A stretch of 64,000 nt of DNA from Opisthorchis felineus. Lineage: Eukaryota; Platyhelminthes; Trematoda; Opisthorchiida; Opisthorchiidae. Below the pieces are notes generated by a model that worked only from the letters and a program-made list of their open reading frames with translations, was not told where the DNA came from and did no database searches. A program made the translations under genes and the position numbers. The stretch covers positions 163,547 to 227,546 of the forward strand of contig SJOL01001962.1 of NCBI GenBank assembly GCA_004794785.1. Reading direction: 5' to 3'. This document shows, piece by piece, positions 25,151 to 36,749 of this stretch (position 1 is the stretch's first letter; each line of letters begins with the position of its first letter).

Positions 25151-27659
25151 TGCGACAAGTCTGTGTGATACCCAGCAAGTCTGCCTAAGTGCAGAGCAAT
25201 GCGAGTCCAAAGTCGAAAATGAGAGATTTCTTGAAACTCGCGGCCAAAGTACGTTTCAAACTGAAACCTTTCGGGACGGATCCTGTTCCCAAACAATGAG
25301 CACTCTGTGAATGAACACTACCTTGGACCTCAGCAACCACCAGGATGCAGCATTCTTGGGTAGATTTTTCTTCCATATCACACCAGTTATGTGGCCGATA
25401 GCCCACATGTACTTCAAAGATTTCCTGGCCCACAAAGAATTGTTTTTTCATCACGTGTTACATAACGACTACCGTGTTGAACGTCACAAAGTTACTATTT
25501 TCCTCAGCGTGTACCATCCCCTAAAAGAGGTGACCAGTTAGTTGGTTGGAAATTCTATCGTGTTTCCGCACCACCTGAGAATTTTTCCGAGGTTAGATAC
25601 ACAACCATGACTGAAGAATGTGCACGTATGCGAACTGAGATAGCACATTAGATAACTACCGTACACTGTACATCAAAATCATCACGTCGAAGTAAAAGTG
25701 TGGTTGATGCAAGAGCTTATTACAGTACTTAGGCACTGCAAAGGCCCCACAAAAGTATCGTGGTTGTTACGGTCAACCAGAAACTATGGACTTGAGGGCA
25801 AAATCGTGCAGGACTTCCAATTCTTGTGATCAACACCGTGTTTAATTGTGCTCCTTTCTTTGGGCCGTTGCGGTAACGTACTCTGAACATTTACGATCCA
25901 CTAGAATGAAACCCTCAGGCAAGGGATAATCCGCACTTGAAGACTTTTCGACTTCTTCAGGGGCTTGTCATCAAGCCCTCACAAGTATCAGGAACACCCT
26001 ACTGAACGGTGAAAATAATGTTAAACAAAGTCTTACGGCGCCGCATAATCCTTCACAAAGAGACTGAATTAATAGTGGTCTATTCTGTTCACGTGATACT
26101 CCTGTCATTCATTCAGACTTCACATCTTGTACGTGAATGAGTCTGTGGTGCCAACGCACTGATACGATACTGGATTGAGGCAAGTTCTGGAGACGGACTT
26201 CCGAGTGCACGCCAATCATTCTTCAAACTGTTTTACTACGTCCAAGAACGGTGTTCTCACGTAGCCAAATCAGGGCTTGCTGCAGTCCGTGAGCATAGGC
26301 TTAGGCGTGCGTTTTCACATGTCAGAACTAATTTATACGGGGTTTTGTCTCCAAGATTTGTTTCAGCTTGACTTCTGTGAGTAGAGATAAACTCGATTGC
26401 TAATCGAGACCTATACTGTATGAATGCTACTTGGTGAAGGGCTGCACCTTACCTGAACCTAAAAATCAGGGTACTAAAATGTCGGAGCTAAGCATCTTTG
26501 GACCTACAAAGGAACCAGTTTCGTTGAGCACTACTTTGACAGAAATCCTTTTTAAGAGCTTCACCCAACTTAAACAGACGAAAACATATCAATCTCTGCC
26601 TCAGCAAACCTCTTAAAAGAGAAACCACATTCCCAAACTACCAAAAACAGCATTACACATCAGACACAATAAACTGCGTGCCACACCACTATGCGATGAG
26701 GCCAAAAGGATCCACAAACTAGGTGCAATTTTGGTGATATAACCAGCCTTCTGATTTTCTCTGGAAGAATTGCACACTTAGTCGTGAATAAAGGGAGACG
26801 CTGTTGTTCTACCTTCAGGTGGTGGTCTCTTCCCAGCTTACTATAAACGATTTACAGTCAAAACCTCCTTTAAGAACCGTCCGCGAGTTCATCAAATGGC
26901 GTAAACACCAACAGTTGCCTCGCACAAACAGACAACCGAGTCCCAGTGAAGATACACCGGTCAAGTGAGGTTGATCCCACTTCCGGTCTAGAGCTTGGTT
27001 AAGGTGTTCCATGCGATTTAGCGCTATGACAGCTTGTGGAGTTGAAAAAATGCGTATGTACATATGGACAAAGCATCGTGTCCTACGTTGTAGGTCCGTG
27101 TAACTATTGGGATGGGTATGTAAAGGTTTACACATGTAAATTGCTGTGTTAGCATAACGAGCTATCATTATAGGAATTTCGTTCCGATAGATTAAGCGGC
27201 ATATTAAGAACTGAGAAGTAAAGTGGTTCGTGATCAATCACAGGCCGAAACGCGTTCAGATTAGGGTGCATCCCCCATCAATATGTTGCTGAGGTAGACA
27301 AAAACATTTCTCAGCTGGACCGGAGTGTTTACTTGCAATAAGAGTAACCAGTACAATGGGCGTGTGTCAAACGAACTATCTAAAGAATTTATTTGCGTGT
27401 CTTGTAAGCGTAAACAATTCAGAAGGCACGCGAAATCTTCAGGAGAGAAAGAAACAATTGTAACCATGGTTACATTAATGCCTCTACATACACGTAGTGT
27501 TGGGGTCCTATAAGGTAAACTGACCAACACATACACGGCGGGAAACGGTGCTTATAAACTGATACGTGTGAAGGAATACCTTTAAGCAACCGAGAACTGT
27601 CACAAATATCCAGTATACTTGTGCCAAGGCAGTTATCACATGCTGACGGATCACCCTTT
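25151..27659. other. No recognised gene
   Basis: The longest frame is 140 codons on the minus strand (26,815-27,237), overlapping nothing recognisable. Its translation has no domain I know, and the ATG is not in a notable context. Random occurrence or repeat-derived sequence are both possible. Confidence 0.4.
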
Positions 27660-28250
27660 TGAGAAAAGACAAAATAAAACCGAAGCGCCCCAGTCAGGCG
27701 GTAGCACATCAGTTTCCTGAATGCACCATCATCGTCACTAACTCCGAATCAGGCACGCGAATAGCGTTCGTCTCGGTGGGTGGTAAGTTAGCATGGGTAA
27801 CACATGGCCCAACCGCCTTAGCTTGCAATTCTGGACGCATTCTGAGTGAAGTACCGTCTGCATCAACAAAAACCCGTCTCTTGATCACCTCTGCGAATTC
27901 GTTGGTTCCAGCCGACTCCAACTATACTTCTGAGACATCGGTGGTCAGAGACCTGAAGATGCCTCAGATTCTCCACCCGAAGTGGCCAAGTCTCGTGGCC
28001 GCACAACGACACAGCTCGTAATCTAACCTGTTATACGCGTCCTTTGAAATCCAGAAATATGCCTTTTTGACGCCACAAGTAGCGCGAATTAAAACAGCCA
28101 CTTCTAGCCTACAAAATTTGTGCGTTGACTTTGTATGTCACACTACCGTTCGACGTAATGCAACTTCCGAGATGCGTATAGTTTTTCACAGCTTCCAGTG
28201 ACACTACTTGAACTCTTAGAGACGTGTTCAAATCTGTACACACTGTGGCA
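27660..28250 (-). pseudogene. RTE-type reverse transcriptase C-terminal part (copy 2)
   Basis: Minus-strand translation gives, in order, TDLNTSLRVQ, a YTHLGSCITSNGSVT block (28.1-28.2 kb), the LQVSDHRCLRSIVGVGW-type block near 27.95 kb, and a degraded LGHVLPMLTYHPPRR-type C-terminus near 27.75 kb. These are the conserved blocks downstream of the YADD box in RTE-type RT. The LRHLWRQ block is present only in broken form. The copy is truncated on both sides and carries stops. The opposite-strand frame at 27,659-28,021 is its shadow. Confidence 0.75.
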
Positions 28251-31200
28251 GGAATTTTCACTGTGGGTGCGAAGCGGTTCCGTTCAGGTTCCTGAATGGA
28301 AACGAATAGTTTATGGAGCAACTTAAGTGGTGTCGATGTACGCGCGGCTGAAAACCCCGGAGATTTTTGTTCTTTGGGCAGTTGATGAACCCCGTAATTT
28401 CTTCCTCCATTAGTGCAGTACATTCGACCACGAACAGAGCCATAAAGTTCACAGATGTAGATCCCGCTAATATATCTGGTGAACGAATGGGTTGCCTGGG
28501 GATGTGTTCTACCGAGCTGGAGATCGTGAACGATGTCTATTGCTACGTTGCGCAAAGCAGGGTCACGGGGTGATTTCCAGGAAGATTTTCCCAAAATCAC
28601 CTACACTGGAAAATCTCCCCATACTGTTAGCCACTTCAGAACGATAACGACTGTCTCTTTCTTGGATGAGTTGAATAACCGTGCAACTCAGCCTCGTGCA
28701 GGATATATTGTGGGCCCCTATAATCAACTGGTCAGATGAGGTGAAGTGACACTAACGTGAATATGACTCGTTTATTGGAGGGAAGATGTCGCTGAGAAAC
28801 CCATCCCAATCAGACGGGGATGTGGTAGACTTGGCCAGTTGTCTGCCCGAAGTTGAAGTTTCAAATGGTGATTTCCGGAGCGCTAAAAGCCTTTCCTCTA
28901 CGGCGAATTTAAACGTGTCAAGAATATGGTGTAGCAGTTCATCACACGAACCTGTGCGGAAATTTGAAATTCCTGCAATAACAACGATACCGAGCCCGGA
29001 TAATCGGTTTCCGGCGGGCTGTAACCCATCGTAAAATCCATCCTTATCTAGCTCCGGGCTTGTGCAACGTGTTGATCAGAGTTAACATCTACCACACTGT
29101 TGCTGCTGCCAGAAAGCATGGTGAACTTTGATTTCAGCCAGCTATTCGCATATCTGAGGAAGACCATATATATGCGGTATTCGTGCCCAATTCACACATG
29201 CAGAAGTGTTGTACTGGACATCCTAACACCCAATGGAATTTTTCCAAGATGCCCAAGCCCGATTAGTATTCCGGTTAGAACAACCTTTAGGAAAGCGAAA
29301 AGCACGGGGACATCACAATATGAACGCAACAATTGTGTTACACATGGATGGAATTTCATGGGTATATGCTAGGAGAGACGCCCCCGGGGTTACTCGGCTG
29401 CTATAGTGGAGTAGGCCTCTAGCCTCCGCTTCACCTTGAATACCAAGGAATAAATTGTTCTACTTCTGGTTGAGTAATCCAGTGACGTTTGAAAACGCCT
29501 TGAAACGACCGCGACCCAGGATCATTCAATTACCTCCCATCAGCCAAACCGATATGTGCCTTCAGACTGTCAGACGACGGGGGACTAGTTACACAGAACA
29601 AGCGATCAGGTCAACAACGAGCAAACGGAATCTGAGGCTTGGACGACTGAAACACCCAAGCTTTGAACTGGCGTTTTACGGCACTTTTCACAGTCTAGCG
29701 TGCTTGTCCACTCTAGGCGCCAAAAATAAAGCAATCAAAGAGTTTTTCGACCTCTAGTAACAGCAGAATTAAGAAACATTGACCTCATAGAGAAAACCAT
29801 GAATTTCATCAATTAATGCACTAGCAAGTCGCATCCGTTTGTGACCAGGTAATCATGTGGTTGATTCGTTTGTTTCTTGCACGGACTGCTTCTATCATCA
29901 TTTGAACTTTTGACTGGCCACGGTAATGATATAACATGAGTGAGTTATCATTCGCTGTTTAGCTTTACTTAGGGAGTTACACAATAGGCGGCTACGAATT
30001 CAACTCGCAATTCTTTGACACTTCACTCGGAATTATTGTCCATCCCAACCGGAAGGGCTCGACATTGCAGACGACGTACACGTGAAAGAGAATTTTCATG
30101 TTTGATTCACACTTCGTAAGTATTAAAAGGTATACTGATGCGTAGCAAAATACGCAAACTGCACTTACATTCGAAATGTCCAGTTTTGATGACATAGTGT
30201 GATAGGCGACTGGAAGTAATTCATGTTCATTTGTTCTAAAAAGAATTCCTACAATTTCTATTGACGAGTAGTATGTGTATGGTAAATTCGTCTTCACTTT
30301 TACTTGTATCAACGTACTCTCTTATTTCATGACTTCCGGTGCGTCTCCTGCATTTGAAACAATAAACATCTCAGGGAAAAATATGATTTCAAACAGAAAA
30401 GATATAACCATTTGAAATGTCATATTACGTGGCTTGAGGCAACCGTCACTCGACATACCACGACTGACCGCGAGCACTGATTTCGCTGTAGGACAATTTC
30501 AGCGTTTGGTTCGACTACGATGAGGGAAAATTTAGTTCCACCAATATAAAAACTACCACTCGAAAGCGGACAAGTTGGAACATACCACGACTGAGTGAAT
30601 ATTTGCAAGATACATTGTCTCACTGCATACACTGCTGTCCTCGCGCCGAATGCAACGAACAGCGAAGAAAATCATTTGGCGGAACAGAGTCTATCATTAT
30701 GGGCATACAATTTGCCGCACCTTAGCTCATGCCGTCACTGTGACGTGTATCGGGGAAACACCGATCCGAAAAAGGTAGAATGTCTGCATTTACGGACACC
30801 AGGTGAGGACAGGTGGACAGTGTTGTGCGTCAAGAGTAGGCCAATACGCCAAAAACGCGGTTTTACCGACATAACATGCTACTTATAAGTTTGTTGAAAA
30901 CGCCAACCGCAGAATTCGTATCATCAACAGAATAGAACGAACAATTAAATGGCTTCCAATTTATAAAAAATACACTATTCAACTAGAATGTACAGACTGT
31001 CAGCGAGTGAAATGTACGTGAATTTAACGTTTTTAAAGGTTGCTGTTTTGTTATACTCAGGCTTGAAATCTCGGAAACCTTGTCACGTCAAAAGTCTACC
31101 ATTCTGGTGCTTGTCACATACTAAGGTAGTATTCCTTGGTCGTCCCGGCAACAATACAGTCTGAGCGAAGCTCTAGCTGGCTCCACTGTTGTACTGAGTT

Positions 31201-32159
31201 GATGAATCTTGATGGCTTTATTTAAATAGTTCGCCATCCTAAAAGTCTTCAGCTCCCAACGGTTCTTTGCAATTCTCGTAGGCCGATGTCATTCGTCTTG
31301 TTTTTAAATGTACAGAACTCTTACCTGTCGATTCTTCCGGTTCCCACAGGCTAATAGCTTCCGCTATCACTCATGTCCCACTAGTTTGCGCCAGGAACTG
31401 GCCACAAATCTGTTGTATTGAATACTTCAACGCCTGCACGGTTAAATGGGGTGGCGGTCCAGGCACACTGGCTTAGCTCAGCAACTGAACCAGCCGTCGT
31501 CACTGTTTATCCGCGATAATTTCGCATCGTCTCTCGAGAGCTTGAAGATTACGAATGTCGACAACAATGTATTAACGTCCAGTCCAGCAGTGAGATGACC
31601 CTGGATGGAAAAGCAGGACTATGCGGCACGGCCATTAGGTGGAAAGCGACCTGGATTGGAACGACCGATTGAATGATGTGTTGAAATTTCCTTGGTATGC
31701 ACAACGGTCGTAATTCAACAGAACATGTTGCTTCGCGTACTGAAGGAGCAACAAGCTTTCGGTTCAACGTCGCGTAAACTAAAAAGTTGATTCACATCTC
31801 GAATCCACCAGTGAATATTCAGCTCACCTCCAAGTGTACAGCGTTGCAGATCAGGAGTGGTACACCTTTTAATTCGTTTTGGCAGTGCCAATCAAAGGGA
31901 ACACAAACCAAACCACTCAATCAACCCGGAAACAAGAAAAACGCGCAAAAGTAATGTTTTTATTAGGGTTAAGAGTAGAGCGGATAAGCAGTGTCCGTTG
32001 TGTACACACCAAAATGATACACACGAGCAAAAACAACTGCCGGTAGGCTGGAATTTAGTCCCCTCCTCCAGGGATTTACGCCAAGTTTGCTTATTTGCAC
32101 TCATTTGCATTGTTTCAGTCCATACATACGCGTGAAAGAGTGATTGCACCCTAAAATGA
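28251..32159. other. No recognised gene
   Basis: Minus-strand frames just upstream of RTE copy 2 (28.3-29.0 kb) may be more of the same or another element, but I could not align them to an RTE domain. The frames at 29.1-30.9 kb are unrecognised. No splice-flanked exon stood out. Confidence 0.4.
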
Positions 32160-32395
32160 CTCGTCCCTACAGATCACAGAAAATGGTCTCCCCCATCTCC
32201 GAAGTAAGATAAAAATATCACAGCACAATGCAAAACATAGTGGAAATATCAAAATAAACGGCACGGTCCCATTGAAGATCACGTGAATTTGATCACCCAC
32301 CATCGTCTGATGCACACGAACGTCTGGTGCAACAGCAGCAACGCCGGAAAGATGGCACTGATCAGCCAGTAGATAGAGGCCACAAATACCCATGA
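32160..32395 (-). other. Possible exon of a rhodopsin-like receptor (TM4-TM5-like)
   Basis: On the minus strand a long pyrimidine tract ending TCTACCACCAG lies just before 32,395 and would make a good splice acceptor. One frame after it gives a 19-residue hydrophobic stretch (FVASIYWLISAIFPALLLL) that resembles helix 4 of a class A receptor. A second frame further on gives VPFILIFPLCFALCCDIFIL followed by LRRW, which resembles helix 5 with its conserved proline and a basic end. The two segments lie in different frames, so this would be a frameshifted pseudogene, two exons, or chance. The identity is tentative. Confidence 0.25.
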
Positions 32396-35063
32396 TCGTC
32401 TGGTGGTAGACAGTAAAGAGGAAAGAGAAATAAATTTGTGGGGTTCACACAAGAACCATCATAAGGGGTGAAATCAACAAAACATCCATGTGCATGCTCG
32501 AGATCAGCAACTTTCAGGCGCTTCAGAAAGGGATGACATGCAAAATTTCGTGGGGAATCAGCATTGCATACAAATTATAGATTAGGTCGATCCGAAATGT
32601 GCGATAAAAACCGGAGCAAATCACAGTGATGGAAACTAGACTAGATGAAGTACGAAAACACAGCCCTTGGAAGAAATATGATCGCTCGGGAAGAGGATTA
32701 GTTACTATTGATCTGGTTATTTATTACAGGTAAAGATGTACTACAAAGGTAGGGAAGGCCAACGATTGGATAATCCCTGTAAAAATTGGTGGAAAATTGA
32801 AGGAGACACATTCAAGCTGGCTTGATAGGATGCACGCCAACACGTGTTGAAAAGTTGGAGACAATAACAAGCGTGGAAGACATGGAGGAAGAGAATTCCA
32901 AAGTTCAGTGGTTCTTCAGAAGAATGCAGAGGCTAAATCAGCTAGACAAAGGGAAATTAGGGCTTGACAGAGTTGGTACGAGGAACACAGACGAGGGTAA
33001 CGACCGACGTTCGGGGATTAGGCTATCTCAGAACAGCAATTATTATGCTAGTAGAGGTGGAATAGGCGTACAGAAACTACATTTCGACGGTTAACGAGGG
33101 AGTGACAGGAAAACAACCAACCTCTTCTAGATATGATCGAGTTTAGAAAAAAGAAAAGAACTCGACCCTCCGAACATGCACCGAGATGGTCTGAATTCAC
33201 GATTTGGATGATACACGAATATACGTGGGTGCAAGGCATGTTCGAGGTTGGAAGAGGAAGCCAGCCTTTTTGGAAACGCTTGGACATCAATCCAAGATGG
33301 ATAAGGAAGAATAGACTCCGAGACCACAGACGGTTGTAAACGAGGAGGAGAAGGACAGAGAGAGGGGAAACGTGGCTAAGCGGATGAACCACACCCAGAG
33401 ATTTGAAAAGACAGCAGTATACGGAGGATCACACCAGTAGTATGGATGCACGCAGCGAGAGAAAAAATGAAGCAGTTCGTTTTACGAAACGAACGAGAAG
33501 CCGAATATAGACCACCAAAAAGCAATGCTACAAATGCATACTACAGGGGAATACTTACGTCAATCGTTTAGATAGCTGCACTGCAATGATCAATACGAAG
33601 AGACCAATATCATTCAGCGTGCGGGAGTGCCTGTTACTGAGCTGGGGATAAAACATTCCGCGATTTGAGAAGGGTTTGGTAAACAATCGGTAGTTTGTCT
33701 ACGTAGGCTTGCAGGTGATGTATTGCTCAAAGGAATTGTTTTAAGAATGAACATACACAGTGGGGTGTGGCAGCCGCGGTCGTGCCGTCGAACAGGTGCG
33801 AGTAGAGATTGAACTCACCTATGCTCCCTTTTTCCAGGTTCTGGCTCATCTGCAACATCAATTATTCCCTCCTAAATTTGGTTCGTCCTGGGGTCGCCAG
33901 TTCCTCGCATTAGAAAAAGCAAAACTTTTGTCCAATTTTTTGTATCTAGTTACCACCTTTCTCATCCCCCACCAACCTTAAACGAGATTCTCCGAGTCTC
34001 TCCGACCTGCCTTTCACTACCCGTAATTACCAGGAAGATTCTTCGACTTTGTTCGATTCCTCCTAGAGTATTCCGTAGATGTGATTTGCGAATTCGATCC
34101 AATCATCTACAGATTCTCTATCTTTCCTTATTTACAGACATTTTTTCTAGATCTTGAAAAAAAATGCATTTCTCATTGCCCCCTTTATGACCCCCCAAAG
34201 GATACAAGTCCATCGCCATGACTACCATTTCGTACAAAATTGAGAAAACAATTCTGGCCAAATTATCCGGCCGCGATTTCGAAGATGATCCATTCAGAGA
34301 AGAGTTACTACCAAAGCGGGTTTAGACGCCATGTGTACCACGTGTACCATGTTCGTCTACGTATTATGCGTTTGGTCATCTCAGCTGCAGTATTTTGGTG
34401 ACCGATCCCGGTATACTGATCAGTTTTGACATGCGGACTTTGTTACAAAACTTCCTGTGAACGACTAGCAGCTACGCTCAGAGATACTGGGTCGGAAGCT
34501 CCCCCCATGGCGCCTCTGCTTGAAGTTTGTATTGGTTTTGGAGCAGATAGCTGAACTTGGGCATCGATTATTCGATAACTCACAGGTGTGCAATAAAAAA
34601 TATTCCGGTCGCCATGTGGTTGTCTAGCTGCAAGGGAAGCATTACGGAAATATCCTTCGGAAGAATACTATAAAGAGGAAGTGCCCTATTGCGACGGCCG
34701 CAACGCTCGTTCCCACCGACCATTACCTATTGTGCGATTCCCAAAGCTCCTGTCTAACCACGAATGAAGGCCATATCCCCAGAAGAAAGCGTATAACCCC
34801 CTTGGTACTCCCACATACAGGAGGAGCGTATGGTCGCAAGGAAACTGTCACGGTCCCAATTAGCGAAATTTCAGCGAAGGCGGCGATTGTAAGGTAGCCA
34901 ATAATTGAGAAAAAGGAAGGAACAGCGCGACAGCTTGAGCGCAAATTCGAAGGAAACAAATACAATGGCAGCTTCGTGGGCAGCTGAAAACTGTGATAAG
35001 CACACACAGAATGCGAGCTAAAAAATGACGCGGAAGGACTGACGAGGAAACTCCCCTGCCCTG

Positions 35064-35067
<4 letters not shown>
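32396..35067. other. No recognised gene
   Basis: Purine-rich plus-strand frames at 32,822-33,339 and a frame behind a pyrimidine tract at about 33.84 kb were inspected. Neither gave a recognisable product. Nothing else could be supported. Confidence 0.4.

Positions 35068-35110
<43 letters not shown>
35068..35110. repeat. (AT)n microsatellite
   Basis: An uninterrupted run of about 21 AT dinucleotides with no internal substitution. It is the only perfect microsatellite of this length noticed in the window and is likely to be length-polymorphic. The Tyr-Ile run in the overlapping minus-strand frame is simply its translation. Confidence 0.97.
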
Positions 35111-35112
<2 letters not shown>

Positions 35113-35699
35113 GTCGAAAAAAAACTAATGCAACTTACTGTAAAGTGGCATAAACAGTGGAGCAGTCGTTCGGCAAGATAAACCAGTCCAGGTACATTAG
35201 AGGTGTGCAAACAGAGGTAAGAGCCAAATTCGCCGTGTAAACCGCGTAGAACAAATGAACAGATAACAGCCCCATAAACCATGGTACTTCTCGTGAGTCG
35301 ACACATTGACTGAGCGACGAACAAAGGCGAGATGGTGCCTACACGTAGAAAGAGAGCGAAATCTAACTAGAAGGCATGATAAAAATATTGTATTTTAACT
35401 GAGCAGTCCTGTGAAAAGTACACACCATTTTTTATCAATTACCCCAAGAAAATTATCATCACCATCGTTAGTATTATTGGCAGCAATGTATCACTAGTAC
35501 AACTGGCCCCTACCTGTAATACACCTATAAAGGAAGGAAGCCTTAGTAGGGAGTGCAGAGCAAAAGGTAGGCATCTACTGCAAAGAAATCCTATGTGCTC
35601 AGGGAGAACGGCCAAGAATAAAATGTCTGCAATTTTGAACAACAATACAATAAACATATCTGAGTATTCTCATAAAGGAAAGTACTCACAAGGTTGCTG

Positions 35700-35965
35700 A
35701 AAAATATTCGACAACCCACTCTACCTGTTTTGCCCTTCTTGGGGCTCGTCAGGTAGGCGTAGTCCCCGAGTTTCCGTCAACCTTATGTCCTAAAGAACAT
35801 GCACTGCGATATCTCAGATATCGTACCAAATGAAATATGAGGCGGCCTGTGTGTATCACATTCAGTTGAAGAACAGCATGAACGAGAGGTTCAACTGAGT
35901 CACTCGTGAAAACCAAATTGATATGCAAATGGTAGCATTTGTCAACATCTGAGTATCATGTCGAA
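35700..35965 (-). repeat. Family R repeat, longest copy, with hammerhead-like core
   Basis: Read on the minus strand the order is CATTTGCATATCAATTTGG, a GAGTGACTCAGTTGAACCTC block, CAGGCCGCCTCATATTTC, TTGGTACGATATCTGAGATA, CGCAGTGCAT, and finally the palindrome-flanked element at 35,723-35,754. The first blocks match 63.7 kb and, more loosely, 18.1 and 19.5 kb. The last blocks match 2.2-2.4 kb. This copy thus links blocks seen separately elsewhere and gives the fullest view of the family. Confidence 0.65.
35723..35754 (-). ncRNA. Hammerhead ribozyme-like core
   Basis: On the minus strand CTGACGAG (35,752-35,745) is followed by a perfect GCCC/GGGC stem with a CAAGAA loop and then CAAAAC (35,732-35,727). 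The arrangement CUGANGA, stem II, GAAA is the hammerhead core, and the CTGACGAG...AAC layout is close to that of the schistosome satellite hammerhead. The first half is intact. The second has G to A at the invariant G, so catalysis is not expected. The related copy at 2,348-2,379 keeps CGAAAC but has lost the first half. Confidence 0.5.
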
Positions 35966-36514
35966 GATGGCATCAGCAGGATTGACCAGCGTCCTTTGCG
36001 AACCTCGTCAGACATTAACCCAGCTCACAACGACAGGCTAGGCAGTCCGGCTAGGAAACGATAGCGTACGCACGACAGGGAACGGTTGAATGCCATTTTC
36101 TGTAGGATGTCCAGCCACGTTCAAGCTGAGTCACTTGGTCCCCAGCTAAACAGGGCGCGAAGATTTGAAAGTACTCAGACTGACTGTGGCCACTTCCATT
36201 TAACATTGCTATATCAAGCCCTCTATCCGCGAGCCTTTCACCAACAATGACTTGGGACGGAAAACAACGGTATTTTGAGAGTAGGTGGTTGGGAAAAAGT
36301 TATAAATGTCCCAGTCACCTTAACCCAGTAAGTTTAATCCCCTAACGATTTCGATTTGTTTCCAAGTACCTGCCTAAGAACCACTTCTTTGCGTATTCGC
36401 TGAAGTCAGCGGACACTTGATATGCTACGGAGACACAGGCCATCTAGTCGGACAGGCAAACTCTCAACCCAACAGTTGCCCTGTATACACGGGCATTTAA
36501 CTTCGTTTCTGAAG

Positions 36515-36650
36515 TCATGAATGGCGCAAGTAGGTAAAGGCTGCCAGCATCTTGATTGCTCGCGCGCTGACTTCAGCGGTTATGGTACAATCACGGTTTA
36601 TGCAGCTGCCAAATAATGTGAACCAACTAACTAACCCAAATTCTTCACTC
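36515..36650 (-). pseudogene. Reverse transcriptase fragment of another RTE subfamily
   Basis: Minus-strand translation contains WFTLFGSCINRDCTI followed by EVSARAIKMLAAFTYLRHS. This matches the YLGSCI...EVSARI.KARAAF.NLRHLW block that lies downstream of YADD in RTE-type RT. The spacing is right, but the residues differ from the neighbouring plus-strand copy, so it is a separate insertion of a different subfamily. Its limits are uncertain, and it lies only about 100 bases from copy 3 in opposite orientation. Confidence 0.6.
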
Positions 36651-36749
36651 TGGTCGTGGAGTTCGTCATTGTGTGTGAGTTCAGATACTGCCAGGCCGCC
36701 CACACCAGAATAGGACGATCGGTGTCCTCAACCAAAGCCTTCGGTTTAA

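Noticed and set aside
26815..27237. A 140-codon minus-strand frame as a gene
   Set aside because: The translation has no known motif and no homologous copy in the window. It was kept only as an unexplained frame.
28600..29040. Upstream extension of RTE copy 2 on the minus strand
   Set aside because: The frames there do not show the YADD or VRQG blocks expected at that distance, so the copy was ended near 28.25 kb.
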